Below, in pieces: positions 32,300-40,468 of a stretch of 64,000 nt of DNA. The stretch comes from JALZKA01 sp963786495 (GTDB lineage: Bacteria > Actinomycetota > Thermoleophilia > Solirubrobacterales > 70-9): assembly GCA_963786495.1 (NCBI GenBank), contig CAWAZL010000002.1, positions 930,001 through 994,000 on the forward strand. Direction: 5' to 3'. The notes beneath the pieces were generated by a model. That model worked only from the letters and a program-made list of their open reading frames with translations. It made no database searches and was not told where the DNA came from. The translations under genes were made by a program, and so were the position numbers. Each line of letters begins with the position of its first letter. Position 1 is the stretch's first letter.

Positions 32300-32303
32300 A
32301 ACG
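32288..32303. promoter_or_regulatory. Degenerate parS-like sequence
   Basis: AGTAACACGTGAAACG matches 12 of 16 positions of the ParB site TGTTTCACGTGAAACA, with one half-site (CACGTGAAAC) perfect. It covers the rnpA/yidD junction, 3 kb from parB. It may be a weak centromere site or coincidence. Confidence 0.25.
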
Positions 32304-32610
32304 CACTTTTGGCGCATTTCGTGCGGCTCTCGTGGCTGTTTTCGTCGCCCCGATCCGCTTCTACCAGCGCTTTATCTCGCCTGCGCTGCCGCGTCGCTGC
32401 AAGTACGAGCCGACATGCTCGGCCTACGCGGTCGACGCCGTGCGTGAGCTGGGCGTGATCCGCGGCTCGATTCTCGGCGCCTGGCGCCTGCTGCGCTGCA
32501 ACCCCTGGAGCCACGGCGGCTGGGACCCGGTTTCTGACCGCAGGCTCTTCCGCTCGCCTGAGAGCGCTGAGGTCGTGGCAGACCCACACAAGCACGAGGC
32601 GCACGCATGA
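32296..32610 (+). CDS. yidD: Membrane protein insertion efficiency factor YidD
   Basis: 104 residues with FYQRFISPALPRRCKYEPTC, SAYAVDAVRELG and LRCNPWSHGGWDPV, the family fingerprint including three conserved Cys. Amphipathic, inner-membrane associated, assists YidC. GTG start overlapping the rnpA stop (GTGA); its own stop overlaps yidC ATG. Confidence 0.92.
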   Translation: MKRTFGAFRAALVAVFVAPIRFYQRFISPALPRRCKYEPTCSAYAVDAVRELGVIRGSILGAWRLLRCNPWSHGGWDPVSDRRLFRSPESAEVVADPHKHEAHA

Positions 32611-33345
32611 TCGTCGCGAACATCCTCCAGCCCCTGATCGACGCCGCCGACTGGGTCATCACCTTCTTCCACAACGACGTCGGCCTGAGCTGGGGCTTCG
32701 CGATCGTTGCTCTGACATTCACCACGCGCCTGATAATCCTGCCGCTGTCGGTCTCGCAGATCCGCTCGATGCGCGCGTTGCAGGCATACGCGCCGCAGAT
32801 CAAGGCGCTTCAGGAGAAGTACAAGGACGACAAGCAGCGCCAGCAGCGGGAGATGATCGCGTTCTACCAGGAGAACAAGATCAATCCGTTCGCCTCCTGC
32901 ATCCCGCTCCTGCTCCAGCTCCCGGTCTTCCTCGCCCTCTACCAACTGCTTAATGGTCAGGGCTTCAAGGACGAGATGCTCGCCGACCCCCCGGTCTCGT
33001 TCTTCTTCATCACGGACCTGACCGAGCCCGAGACAGGCGGGGCCCTGGTCGCCCTGATCATCCTCTTCATCATCACCCAGCTCGGCGCCAGCATGGTCAT
33101 GGCCTCGCGCGCCGACAAGAACCAGCGGATCATCATGTTCGTCCTGCCGTTCGTGTTCGCGCCGTTCGTGATCGGCTTTCCCGGCCGGCCTCGCCGTCTA
33201 CTGGATCTCGACCAACATCTGGACGCTGGGCCAGCAGACGGTCGTCCGCGTGTTCTTCCCGCCGCCGGAGATCCCGACGATCGAAGAGATCAAGGCCACC
33301 GAGCCCCCACCTCCGCCACCGCGCAAGAAGAAAAAGCGCCGCTAG
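32607..33345 (+). CDS. yidC: YidC/Oxa1 membrane protein insertase, one frameshift
   Basis: Inserts membrane proteins. Short actinobacterial/Gram-positive form without the large periplasmic domain: LSWGFAIVALTFTTRLIILP, MRALQAYAPQIKALQEKYKD, EMIAFYQENKINPFASCIPL, LLQLPVFLALYQLL. A single extra T in TTT at 33178-33180 breaks the frame; removing it continues FPAGLAVYWISTNIWTLGQQ and ends PPPPPPRKKKKRR-stop at 33345. The essential role of the gene argues for a sequencing indel. Confidence 0.92.
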
Positions 33346-33369
33346 GCGCCACTCGATAGAGTCGCGCTC

Positions 33370-33858
33370 GTGGCTGTGGAGGCAATTCCGGATGCGCCTG
33401 CGGAAAGGGTGCGCTCGATCCTCGAGCGCGTCATCGAGACGCTCGACGTCGAAGCTTCGATCGAGATCGACGAGTCCGAGCGGCAGATCACAGGCACGAT
33501 CGATGGCGAGGACGTCGGCCGGCTGATCGGCCGCCGCGGCCAGACGATCGACGCAATCCAGTTCATCTGTTACCGCGCGGCCCAGCGTGGCGCCACCGAC
33601 CGAAAGCGCGTGATCGTCGACGCGGGCGGCTACCGCGAGCGCCGGCGCGAGCAGCTCGAGGACCAGGCCGAGCGCGCCGCCGCCCGGGCGGCCGAGGCGG
33701 GCAAGGAGATCGAGCTCGAGCCGATGACTCCCTCGGAGCGGAAGGTCGTCCACGACTACCTGGCAGAGCGCTCCGGCATCGAGACCTTCTCGGAGGGCGA
33801 CGAGCCCGATCGCTGCGTGATCGTCGCCCCCCTCGTCGAGTCCACCGACGACGACTGA
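33370..33858 (+). CDS. khpB: RNA-binding protein KhpB/Jag (KH + R3H)
   Basis: 162 residues. KH-like GRLIGRRGQTIDAIQFICYR with GxxG, and a C-terminal R3H domain (MTPSERKVVHDYLAERSGIE, RCVIVAP). The N-terminal Jag domain of Firmicutes is reduced to about 60 residues. KhpB with KhpA binds many mRNAs and sRNAs and affects cell elongation. GTG start; follows yidC as in most bacteria. Confidence 0.9.
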   Translation: MAVEAIPDAPAERVRSILERVIETLDVEASIEIDESERQITGTIDGEDVGRLIGRRGQTIDAIQFICYRAAQRGATDRKRVIVDAGGYRERRREQLEDQAERAAARAAEAGKEIELEPMTPSERKVVHDYLAERSGIETFSEGDEPDRCVIVAPLVESTDDD

Positions 33859-33868
33859 GCCCTTCGCC

Positions 33869-34570
33869 GTGCCTGGCCTCACGCCTGAGGCTCGACTGAA
33901 GCTCGAGACAGTGCTCGAGTTGATCGCGGCTGATCCGCGCTCGCTCACGTCAGTCCGAGACCCCGCCGAAGCTTGGCGTGCACACGTCGCCGACTCCCTT
34001 ACCGGCCTGGAAGTGCCTGCACTTTGCGGCGCCTCGCGAATCGCCGACCTGGGCGCCGGCGCTGGGTTCCCAGGCCTTGTCCTGGCGCTGTCCCTACCTC
34101 AGGCTCAGGTTGACCTGATCGAATCGGTCGGGCGAAAGTGCGACTTCATGCGCGACGCGATCGCCCAAGCCGGGATCACGAATGCGCGGGTGGTCAATGC
34201 GCGCTCTGAGGAGCACGCGGCCGCCGACGGCCGCGAGGCCTACGACGCCGTCACGGCCCGCGCGGTCGCGCGCCTGGCCACCCTGGCCGAGCTCGCCTCG
34301 CCACTCCTTCGCGACGGCGGGACGCTCGTCGCCTGGAAGGGCCGCCGCGACCCTGAGGAAGAAGCTGAGCTCGAAGGCGCGCTGGCCGCGACCGCGATGG
34401 AAACCGTGGAAATACGCGAGGTGGGGGAGAGCGCGGGCTACGAGCACCGCCACCTTCACGTCCTGCGGAAAGCCGGCCCAACGCCGCCGAACCTGCCGCG
34501 CCGCCCAGGCATGGCGAAAAAACGCCCCCTGGTGCCTGGCACCGTGCCTGGCACCAAGCTTGGTGCCTGA
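33869..34570 (+). CDS. rsmG: 16S rRNA (guanine-N7) methyltransferase RsmG, repeat-derived tail
   Basis: 233 residues. Methylates G527 of 16S rRNA. SAM motif IADLGAGAGFPGLVLALSLP, VDLIESVGRKCDFMRDAI, AVTARAVARLATLAELASPL, GGTLVAWKG. The normal C-terminus is near HLHVLRKAGPTP; the final residues PLVPGTVPGTKLGA are translated from two family A palindromes (34531-34555), so the repeat has extended the protein. GTG start. Confidence 0.92.
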   Translation: MPGLTPEARLKLETVLELIAADPRSLTSVRDPAEAWRAHVADSLTGLEVPALCGASRIADLGAGAGFPGLVLALSLPQAQVDLIESVGRKCDFMRDAIAQAGITNARVVNARSEEHAAADGREAYDAVTARAVARLATLAELASPLLRDGGTLVAWKGRRDPEEEAELEGALAATAMETVEIREVGESAGYEHRHLHVLRKAGPTPPNLPRRPGMAKKRPLVPGTVPGTKLGA

Positions 34571-34593
34571 CACCACGCCCGGTGCCTGGCACC
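34531..34593. repeat. Cluster of four family A palindromes, partly inside rsmG
   Basis: GGTGCCTGGCACC 34531-34543, GTGCCTGGCACC 34544-34555, GGTGCCTGACACC 34562-34574 (one mismatch) and GGTGCCTGGCACC 34581-34593. The first two are read as codons of rsmG; the rest lie between rsmG and parA. Confidence 0.9.
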
Positions 34594-34652
34594 TCGTCAG
34601 GTCGAGGTTCACGCGGCCGAGCTAGCCGACCCCGCAAGTACTCTCGCTCGCG

Positions 34653-35483
34653 ATGGGCGCTGTTTATGCGATCGCGAACCAGAAGGGCGGGGTTGGGAAG
34701 ACCACCACCGCCGTGAACGTGGCCGCCTGCGTTGCCGGCGAGGGAAACCAGGTGCTTCTGGTCGACTTGGACCAGCAGGCCAACGCGACGGTTGCGCTGG
34801 GCCTGGACCGCGACACGACGCCTTCCTCGTATGACTGCCTCGTGGGCGACAGCTCAGTCGCCGAGGCCGCGCGCCCCGCGGGCCCGGACAACCTCTGGGT
34901 CGTGCCTGCAAGCCGCGACCTGGCGGGCGCGTCGGTCGAGCTTCCACGCCTGGAGAACATGGAATACCGCCTGCGCGACGGCCTGGGCCCCGTGCGTGAG
35001 CGGTTCGCGCTGACCTTGCTCGACTGCCCGCCGTCCCTGGGTCCCGTGACCGTGAATGCCCTGGCGGCCGCCGACCGCGTCCTCGTGCCTGTGCAAGCCG
35101 AGTATCTGGCGCTCGAAGGGCTCGTCCAGTTCCTGGAAACGCTTGAACTGGTGCGCCGCGAGCTGAATCCCTCGCTGGTTCTGACCGGCCTCGTCATCAC
35201 GATGCATGACGAAAGGACCCGTCTTGCTCACGACGTCGAGGCCGAATTGAGACAGCACTTCCCGGAACTGGTCTTCGACACCGTCATCCCGCGCAGCGTG
35301 CGCGTGGCCGAAGCGCCAAGTTTCGCGATCCCGGTGACGGAGCACGCACCAAGCTCGCGCGGATCGGTCGCCTACTCAGAGCTCGCGCGCGAGTTGGCTC
35401 GGCGTGAGCGAGCGGACAGGTTCAAGGTCGAACGAGGGGAAGCCGGCCTGGTCGGCCCCGTGATGGAGGTCAAAGCAGCATGA
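34653..35483 (+). CDS. parA: Chromosome partitioning ATPase ParA/Soj
   Basis: 276 residues. Deviant Walker A NQKGGVGKTTTAVNVAACVA, Walker A' LLVDLDQQANATVALGL, Walker B LTLLDCPPSLGPVTVNAL. Moves ParB-parS complexes by ATP-dependent DNA binding. Stop overlaps parB ATG by four bases. A C-terminal extension after ELARRERAD is modest. Confidence 0.93.
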   Translation: MGAVYAIANQKGGVGKTTTAVNVAACVAGEGNQVLLVDLDQQANATVALGLDRDTTPSSYDCLVGDSSVAEAARPAGPDNLWVVPASRDLAGASVELPRLENMEYRLRDGLGPVRERFALTLLDCPPSLGPVTVNALAAADRVLVPVQAEYLALEGLVQFLETLELVRRELNPSLVLTGLVITMHDERTRLAHDVEAELRQHFPELVFDTVIPRSVRVAEAPSFAIPVTEHAPSSRGSVAYSELARELARRERADRFKVERGEAGLVGPVMEVKAA

Positions 35484-36343
35484 GCACAGCCAACCGACGC
35501 GGAATGGGCCGCGGTCTCGCCGCGATCCTGCCCCAGCCGGGCGAAGTGACCGAGCCGGCGCTCCGCCACGTACCGCCCGCGCTGATCCTCCCGAACCCAA
35601 ATCAGCCGCGCCGGCGCTTCGACTCCGAGTCGATCACCTCGCTTGCCGAGTCGCTCCGGACCGCGGGCCTGATCCAGCCGTTGATCGTGCGCCCGCTAGC
35701 CGACGGCCGCTACGAGATCATCGCCGGCGAGCGCCGCTGGCGCGCGGCGCGCGAGGCCGGGCTCGAGACCGTGCCGGTCCTCCTTCGCGACGAGACGGAG
35801 GCGAAGCGCATGGAGATGGCGCTGATCGAGAACGTCGCTCGCGAGCAGCTCAACCCGGTCGACGAGGCGCGCGCCTGCGCCACCCTGGTCGAGGACCTGG
35901 GGCTTACCAAGGAGGAGCTGGGCCGCCGCCTCGGGCGAAGCCGCGCCGCGCTCTCAAACCTCATCCGGATCCTCGACCTGCCCGACGAGGCGCTCGAGCT
36001 GCTGGAAGCCGGCGCCCTGAGCGAGGGCCACGGCCGCGCGATCCTGATCGCGAAGTCCGCCGACGAGCGCCGCCAGCTGGCACGCGACGCGGTCAGCTCC
36101 GGCTGGTCGGTGCGCGAGACCGAGAAGCGCGCCAACGCCGGCGACTCGGCGCGGCCGAAGCTCCGCGCCGTTCCCGACGCCGACGTCGTCGAAGCGCTCC
36201 GCCGCGCCGAGGACGCGCTCGAGGCAGCGCTCGGACGCGGAGTCAAGGTTCGTGCGGTCGGCAAGGGCGCCGCGATGAAGGCGGAGATCCGCTTCGACGA
36301 CATCGACGAGCTCCTCGCCTACGCGGACGACCGCGGGGTCTGA
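35480..36343 (+). CDS. parB: Chromosome partitioning CTPase/DNA-binding protein ParB
   Basis: 287 residues. N-terminal CTPase motifs NPNQPRRRFDSESITSLAES, GLIQPLIVRPL, YEIIAGERRWRAAREAGLET, NVAREQLNPVDEARA; HTH LGLTKEELGRRLGRSRAALS; C-terminal dimerisation VKVRAVGKGAAMKAEIRFDD. Recognises parS and spreads on DNA. The last codons (GGGGTC TGA) and stop lie in a family B palindrome. Confidence 0.93.
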   Translation: MSTANRRGMGRGLAAILPQPGEVTEPALRHVPPALILPNPNQPRRRFDSESITSLAESLRTAGLIQPLIVRPLADGRYEIIAGERRWRAAREAGLETVPVLLRDETEAKRMEMALIENVAREQLNPVDEARACATLVEDLGLTKEELGRRLGRSRAALSNLIRILDLPDEALELLEAGALSEGHGRAILIAKSADERRQLARDAVSSGWSVRETEKRANAGDSARPKLRAVPDADVVEALRRAEDALEAALGRGVKVRAVGKGAAMKAEIRFDDIDELLAYADDRGV

Positions 36344-36349
36344 CCCCGC
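36333..36349. repeat. Family B palindrome spanning the parB stop codon
   Basis: GCGGGGTC-T-GACCCCGC, perfect 8-base arms; the parB TGA is at 36341-36343. It also sits one base from the end of the convergent VOC gene, so it could act as a shared transcript end. Confidence 0.85.
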
Positions 36350-36350
36350 C

Positions 36351-36761
36351 TCAGCTCGGCCAGATATCGGCGTTCGCGACCTCGAGCAGGTTGCCGGCCG
36401 GGTCGCGGAAGTAGAACGATCGCCGTTCGTCGGACCAGTCGTGGTCATGTTCGATATCGACGCCGGCCTCTGCCAGGCGTTCTCGCATCGAGTCGTAATG
36501 GTCCGGCGCGGCGAGGAAGCAGACATGGCCGATCCCCGAGCTGCCGTGCTGCGCGACGGGCGAGTCGTTCTCGGCCAGGAGCTCGCGGTCGAAGAGGAGG
36601 AGAACGCCGAAGCCGAGACGGAAGACAGTGCCCTCACGCCAGCTCGCGACCTCGGTGAGGCCTAACGTCTTGCGGTAGAAGGCGAGCGTTTCCTCGGCAT
36701 CCTCGTGGTCGAAAGAGAGTGCTGTCTCGAGGATGCCCGATAGCTCGTTGTGCTCGCTCAC
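36351..36761 (-). CDS. VOC (glyoxalase/bleomycin-resistance) family protein
   Basis: 136 residues with two beta-alpha-beta-beta-beta modules: LETALSFDHEDAEETLAFYR, FGVLLLFDRELLAEND, GIGHVCFLAAPDHYDSMRER, SFYFRDPAGNLLEVANADIW. Metal-binding His/Glu positions are plausible (DHED, GHVCF, LLEV). Substrate unknown. It follows pdxH by three bases in the same direction. Confidence 0.8.
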   Translation of the reverse strand: MSEHNELSGILETALSFDHEDAEETLAFYRKTLGLTEVASWREGTVFRLGFGVLLLFDRELLAENDSPVAQHGSSGIGHVCFLAAPDHYDSMRERLAEAGVDIEHDHDWSDERRSFYFRDPAGNLLEVANADIWPS

Positions 36762-36764
36762 TGC

Positions 36765-37383
36765 CTAGGGGCCCAGCCGATCGATGCGCCAACCGTCGCC
36801 ATCCCGCCGGTACTGAAAGCGATCGTGGAGGCGGCCCACTTGGCCCTGCCAGAACTCGACGGTCTCGTGACGAACGACATACCCGCCCCAATGCTCAGGA
36901 CGAGGCACGTCCAAACCACCGAAGCGCTCCGAGATCTCAGCGAGCATTGAGTCGAGCTCGGAACGGTCGGTCAGTCGGCCGGCTCTGCGGCGAGGCCCAC
37001 GCGCCAAGCTGCGAGTCGCGAGGGCGGCTCGCGAAGTACTCGTCCGACCCAGCGGCGTCGAGCCGCTCGATCGGCCCGCGAACCCGAACCTGGCGATCGA
37101 GCTCGCGCCAGTAGAGGACCAGTGCGGCATGACCGCCCGCCTCGAGCTGTCCCGCCTTCGCCGACTCGTAGTTGGTGAAGAAGCGAAAGCCGAGCGTGCC
37201 AAAGCCTTTGAGGAGGACCATCCTGGCATCGGGCCGCCCCTTGGCATCGACCGTCGCCAGCGTCATCGCGTCGCGGAGCGGCACCTCTTCCGCGTCGGTC
37301 CACCACGCCGAGAACTGGGCGATCGGATCGCCCATCAGATCGTCGCGGTCAAGGCTCGGCATGTCGGGGCGGCGCGGGCTCAC
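36765..37383 (-). CDS. pdxH: Pyridoxamine 5'-phosphate oxidase, one frameshift
   Basis: FMN enzyme forming pyridoxal phosphate. DPIAQFSAWWTDAEE, AMTLATVDAKGRPDARMVLL, FRFFTNYESAKAGQLEAGGH, LYWRELDRQVRVRGPIERLD, SDEYFASRPRDSQLGAWASP; after a frame change near 36970 the end reads PEHWGGYVVRHETVEFWQGQ and DRFQYRRDGDGWRIDRLGP. About 205 residues, normal. Start GTG 37383 or ATG 37362. Confidence 0.9.
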
Positions 37384-37432
37384 GCGCCGAGGCTACCCGC
37401 CTACAATGCTCCCTCCGCCGAGGACGTATCCC

Positions 37433-37506
<74 letters not shown>

Positions 37507-37510
37507 CTTG

Positions 37511-38197
37511 ATGAATCTCGAACGCGACGCCGACGTCTTCGTTCTCAGCCTCGGCGACGGCGAGAACCGCTTCAACGGCGACTTCCTCTCCGAGTTCAAC
37601 TCGGCATTGGACGAGGTCGAGGCGGCTCCGGCTCCCCGCGCGCTGGTGGTTACGGCCGAAGGGAAGATCTGGTCCAACGGGCTCGACCTCGAGTGGATGG
37701 GGCAGAACATGGGCGAAGTTCCGGCCTTCCTCGACGGCGTCCACGACATGTACGCGAGGGTGCTCGAGCTTGGCGTGCCCAACGCCGCCGCGATTCAAGG
37801 GCACTGTTTCGCCGGCGGCGCGATGCTCGCAGTCGCGCACGACTTCAAGGTCATGCGCGAGGACCGTGGTTACTGGTGCCTGCCCGAGGTGGACATCAAC
37901 ATCCCCTTCACCCCCGGGATGGCGGCGCTGGTCCAGGCGCGGAACCTCAAGCGCTCGTCCCACGAGGCGATGACCACGGGACGCCGCTACGGCGGTCCGG
38001 AGGCCGCCGAGGCCGGGCTCATCGACGAAGCGGTGCCGCTCGACGAGGTCGTCGCGCGGGCCGTTGAGCGCGTCGCTCCCCTGGCAAAGAACGACCCGGC
38101 GACGCTGAAGACGATCAAGCAGCGGATGTACGCCTCGGCACTCGCGCTCCTGCGGGACCGCGACGCGAACAGCCTCGAGATCCCAGACGCCGGCTAG
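37511..38197 (+). CDS. Enoyl-CoA hydratase/isomerase family protein
   Basis: About 228 residues, crotonase fold: LVVTAEGKIWSNGLDLEWMG (oxyanion hole), IQGHCFAGGAMLAVAHDFKV, second half EVDINIPFTPGMAALVQARN. The second catalytic Glu position (about LPEVD) is present, fitting a peroxisomal isomerase-like subfamily. ATG 37511 (TTG 37508 also in frame) comes four bases after the tRNA-Ile 3' end, leaving no room for a ribosome-binding site outside the tRNA. Confidence 0.85.
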   Translation: MNLERDADVFVLSLGDGENRFNGDFLSEFNSALDEVEAAPAPRALVVTAEGKIWSNGLDLEWMGQNMGEVPAFLDGVHDMYARVLELGVPNAAAIQGHCFAGGAMLAVAHDFKVMREDRGYWCLPEVDINIPFTPGMAALVQARNLKRSSHEAMTTGRRYGGPEAAEAGLIDEAVPLDEVVARAVERVAPLAKNDPATLKTIKQRMYASALALLRDRDANSLEIPDAG

Positions 38198-38658
38198 GTC
38201 CTCACGCCTCGCGCCAGGAGCGCGGGCACGATCCGCTGGTGCGGGCCCTCGACGAACGACCAGACCCGCTTCATCACCGGGCCCCTGTGCTGGATCAGGG
38301 TTGCGATCAGTACTGAGTTCTTCTCTCGCTTGACCAAGAGCTCCGCCGGCATGCCGGTCCGCGACTGCGCCCCAAGGACTACGAAATCCGGCTCGGAGTG
38401 GCGGATGGGCCAGCCCAGGATGTTGTCCCCGGACCACGGCAGGCCGTGCTTCAGGCCGAGGGCGAACCAGGTGGCAGGCGCCGAGACCTTGAACCGCGCG
38501 GGAGCTCCCTCGAGGATCCTGCGGGCCCACTCCTCGGCGCTCAGCTCCATCGCGTGGTCCGTTTCGACCACGAAGCAGTCCTCGTAGTCGATGCGGGGGA
38601 GGGAGCAGAGGGCACGTGCGTTGGGCGGAAGCGGAACCTGTCTTGCCTCATGAGTCAT
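38194..38658 (-). CDS. DUF2867-like protein
   Basis: 154 residues: RIDYEDCFVVETDHAMELSA, EEWARRILEGAPARFKVSAP, PDFVVLGAQSRTGMPAELLV, NSVLIATLIQHRGPVMKRVW. Resembles DUF2867, a single-domain alpha/beta protein often near TetR regulators; function unknown. Start ATG 38658 is preferred over an upstream frame that would cross the TetR promoter. Ends overlap the convergent enoyl-CoA hydratase by four bases. Confidence 0.6.
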   Translation of the reverse strand: MTHEARQVPLPPNARALCSLPRIDYEDCFVVETDHAMELSAEEWARRILEGAPARFKVSAPATWFALGLKHGLPWSGDNILGWPIRHSEPDFVVLGAQSRTGMPAELLVKREKNSVLIATLIQHRGPVMKRVWSFVEGPHQRIVPALLARGVRT

Positions 38659-38690
38659 CGCGACTCCTTTCGTCCGTTGGAAGACATAAC

Positions 38691-38708
38691 ATACATACAT
38701 GTCTGTAT
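38691..38708. promoter_or_regulatory. TetR operator overlapping the start codon
   Basis: ATACATACATGTCTGTAT is an 18-base near-palindrome (16 of 18 symmetric). It contains the ATG (38699) of the tetR gene and lies 33 bases from the divergent DUF2867 start. Autorepression and control of the DUF2867 gene are likely by position. Confidence 0.55.
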
Positions 38709-39292
38709 CTACGCAAGTCGAAAGGAGAGAGCGCACCCGGGTCGCGCTGCTCGAGTCAGCGGCCAGGCACCTCTCCCGCTTCGGCTACGGCAACCTCAAG
38801 CTCGAGGAGGTCGCCAGGGACGCGGGATACACGCGCGGCGCGCTGTATCACCAGTTCGAGGACAAGGACGACTTGGTCCTTGCGGTGCTCGCCCGCGTTG
38901 ACGAGACATGGAGGGAGGAGGCGGCGAGCCTCATCGAGCCGGGCCTGAGCCCAGCCGAGGAGCTCCTCGCGATGGCACGCGCCCACGCGATCTACTGCCG
39001 CCGTGACGTCGCCCGCTTCGCGATGGCTCTCCGGCTTGAGTTCTCAGGCCAGGATCACCCGGTGGGGCGGGAGATCGAGCGCGTCTCGGAGACCGGGGTG
39101 CGCCGCGCGACGCGTCTCATCAACGCGGGGCGCCAAGACGGCACCATCCCGCCGGGACCACCGGCGCGCACCACGGCCCGAGCCTTCATGAGCGCCCTCG
39201 AGGGCGCGGTGATCGGCGTCGCGGGGCGGGCGCCGCACGATGTGGTCCTCGCTGAACGCACTGCTGCCGGCGTCCTGGGCCTCAGGCGCTGA
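38699..39292 (+). CDS. TetR/AcrR family transcriptional regulator
   Basis: 197 residues. N-terminal HTH: LLESAARHLSRFGYGNLKLE, EVARDAGYTRGALYHQFEDK. C-terminal helical ligand domain (VARFAMALRLEFSGQDHPVG). No ribosome-binding site before ATG 38699, so it may be translated from a leaderless mRNA. Divergent from the DUF2867 gene, its probable target; its 3' end overlaps the alcohol dehydrogenase by 11 bases. Confidence 0.85.
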   Translation: MSVSTQVERRERTRVALLESAARHLSRFGYGNLKLEEVARDAGYTRGALYHQFEDKDDLVLAVLARVDETWREEAASLIEPGLSPAEELLAMARAHAIYCRRDVARFAMALRLEFSGQDHPVGREIERVSETGVRRATRLINAGRQDGTIPPGPPARTTARAFMSALEGAVIGVAGRAPHDVVLAERTAAGVLGLRR

Positions 39293-40445
39293 TCTCGGCT
39301 CCGTCGCGCTTCGGGTCGATCAGGATCTTCGCGTGGGTCTCGGGGTCGCCGAGCGCATCGAACGCGCCGTCGACGCCTTCGAGCCCGACCGTGCCGGTGA
39401 TGAGCGGCGTCGCGTCCACGTCGCCTTCGGCGAGCTTGTGGAGCGACTCGCGGTACTCCGACGGCGAATAGCCCAGGACGAACCGCAGGTCAATCTCCTT
39501 GTTGATCGCCATCGACGGGCGGATCCGGTCGGTGCCCATGCAGACTCCGACCACGACGACGCGCGTGTAGAGCGGCGCCTTGGAGATGATCTCGTCGATC
39601 ACGCCCGGCACGCCGACGCATTCGAAGACGACGGGATGCTTCGGCTTGACCCCGGCGATCTCGGCGGCACGCCAGACATGCCACCAGGGCACGCGCATTC
39701 GATGCGCCTTCTCGATGACGCCGACCGCCATGTCGAGCGTGTCGGGCACGTCCGTGAGGTGCTTTTCCGAGGCAACCGTCTCATAAGGCGAATCAGTCGC
39801 GGGGTCAACGACGACGTCCGCGCCGCACGCCTGCGCAAGCGCTCGCCGGCCAGGGGAGAAGTCGCTCGCGATGACCTTTCGCACGCCCTTTGCCTTCAGG
39901 TGGAGGATCACGGAGAGGCCGACGGGGCCGCAGCCGACCACGATGGCGACGTCGCCCTTCTTGACGTCTGAGCGGCGCACCGCGTGGAGTCCGACCGCCA
40001 TCGGCTCGGTCAGCGCGGCGTGGTCGGGCCCCAGGCCGTTCGGGACGGGGAACGCGAGCGACTCCTCGACAAGCATCTGCTCCGCGTAGGCGCCGGGTGC
40101 CAGCTCGGAGAGGCCCACGGTGTGGACCTCTGCGCCGCGGCGGACCAGCGGCACGGCAACGACCGGCGCACCCGCCGGCGCAGTCTTTCGGCAACCCGGT
40201 CCGTGTTCGGCGACCCGTCCAGTGAACTCGTGGCCCAACGTGATCGCCTGGTCTGAGCGCATGAAGTCGTCGTAGCCCATCTCGGCCATGACACCGGCGA
40301 CCTCGTCGCAGTGGTGGCGGGCGTGAAGGTCCGAGCCACAGATCCCGGCGCGGGTGACCTCGATCAGGAGCTGGCCTTTGCCGGGCACGGGCGCTTCGCG
40401 CTCGACAACGGAGAGCTCGGCGCGCTGACAGGCGACTGCTTTCAT
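39282..40445 (-). CDS. Zinc-dependent alcohol dehydrogenase (butanediol dehydrogenase-like)
   Basis: 387 residues, MDR family. N-terminal catalytic domain with RAGICGSDLHARHH (zinc ligand Cys), ITLGHEFTGRVAEHG (GHE), and NAD domain IVVGCGPVGLSVILHLKAKG (Rossmann). Structural-zinc Cys cluster is not evident, since the stretch GPGCRKTAPAGAPV has few Cys. Resembles (R,R)-butanediol or threonine dehydrogenases. Substrate unknown; reads as a single gene. Confidence 0.85.
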   Translation of the reverse strand: MKAVACQRAELSVVEREAPVPGKGQLLIEVTRAGICGSDLHARHHCDEVAGVMAEMGYDDFMRSDQAITLGHEFTGRVAEHGPGCRKTAPAGAPVVAVPLVRRGAEVHTVGLSELAPGAYAEQMLVEESLAFPVPNGLGPDHAALTEPMAVGLHAVRRSDVKKGDVAIVVGCGPVGLSVILHLKAKGVRKVIASDFSPGRRALAQACGADVVVDPATDSPYETVASEKHLTDVPDTLDMAVGVIEKAHRMRVPWWHVWRAAEIAGVKPKHPVVFECVGVPGVIDEIISKAPLYTRVVVVGVCMGTDRIRPSMAINKEIDLRFVLGYSPSEYRESLHKLAEGDVDATPLITGTVGLEGVDGAFDALGDPETHAKILIDPKRDGAEISA

Positions 40446-40468
40446 GCCGCCAGCGTAAAGGTCCGGCG

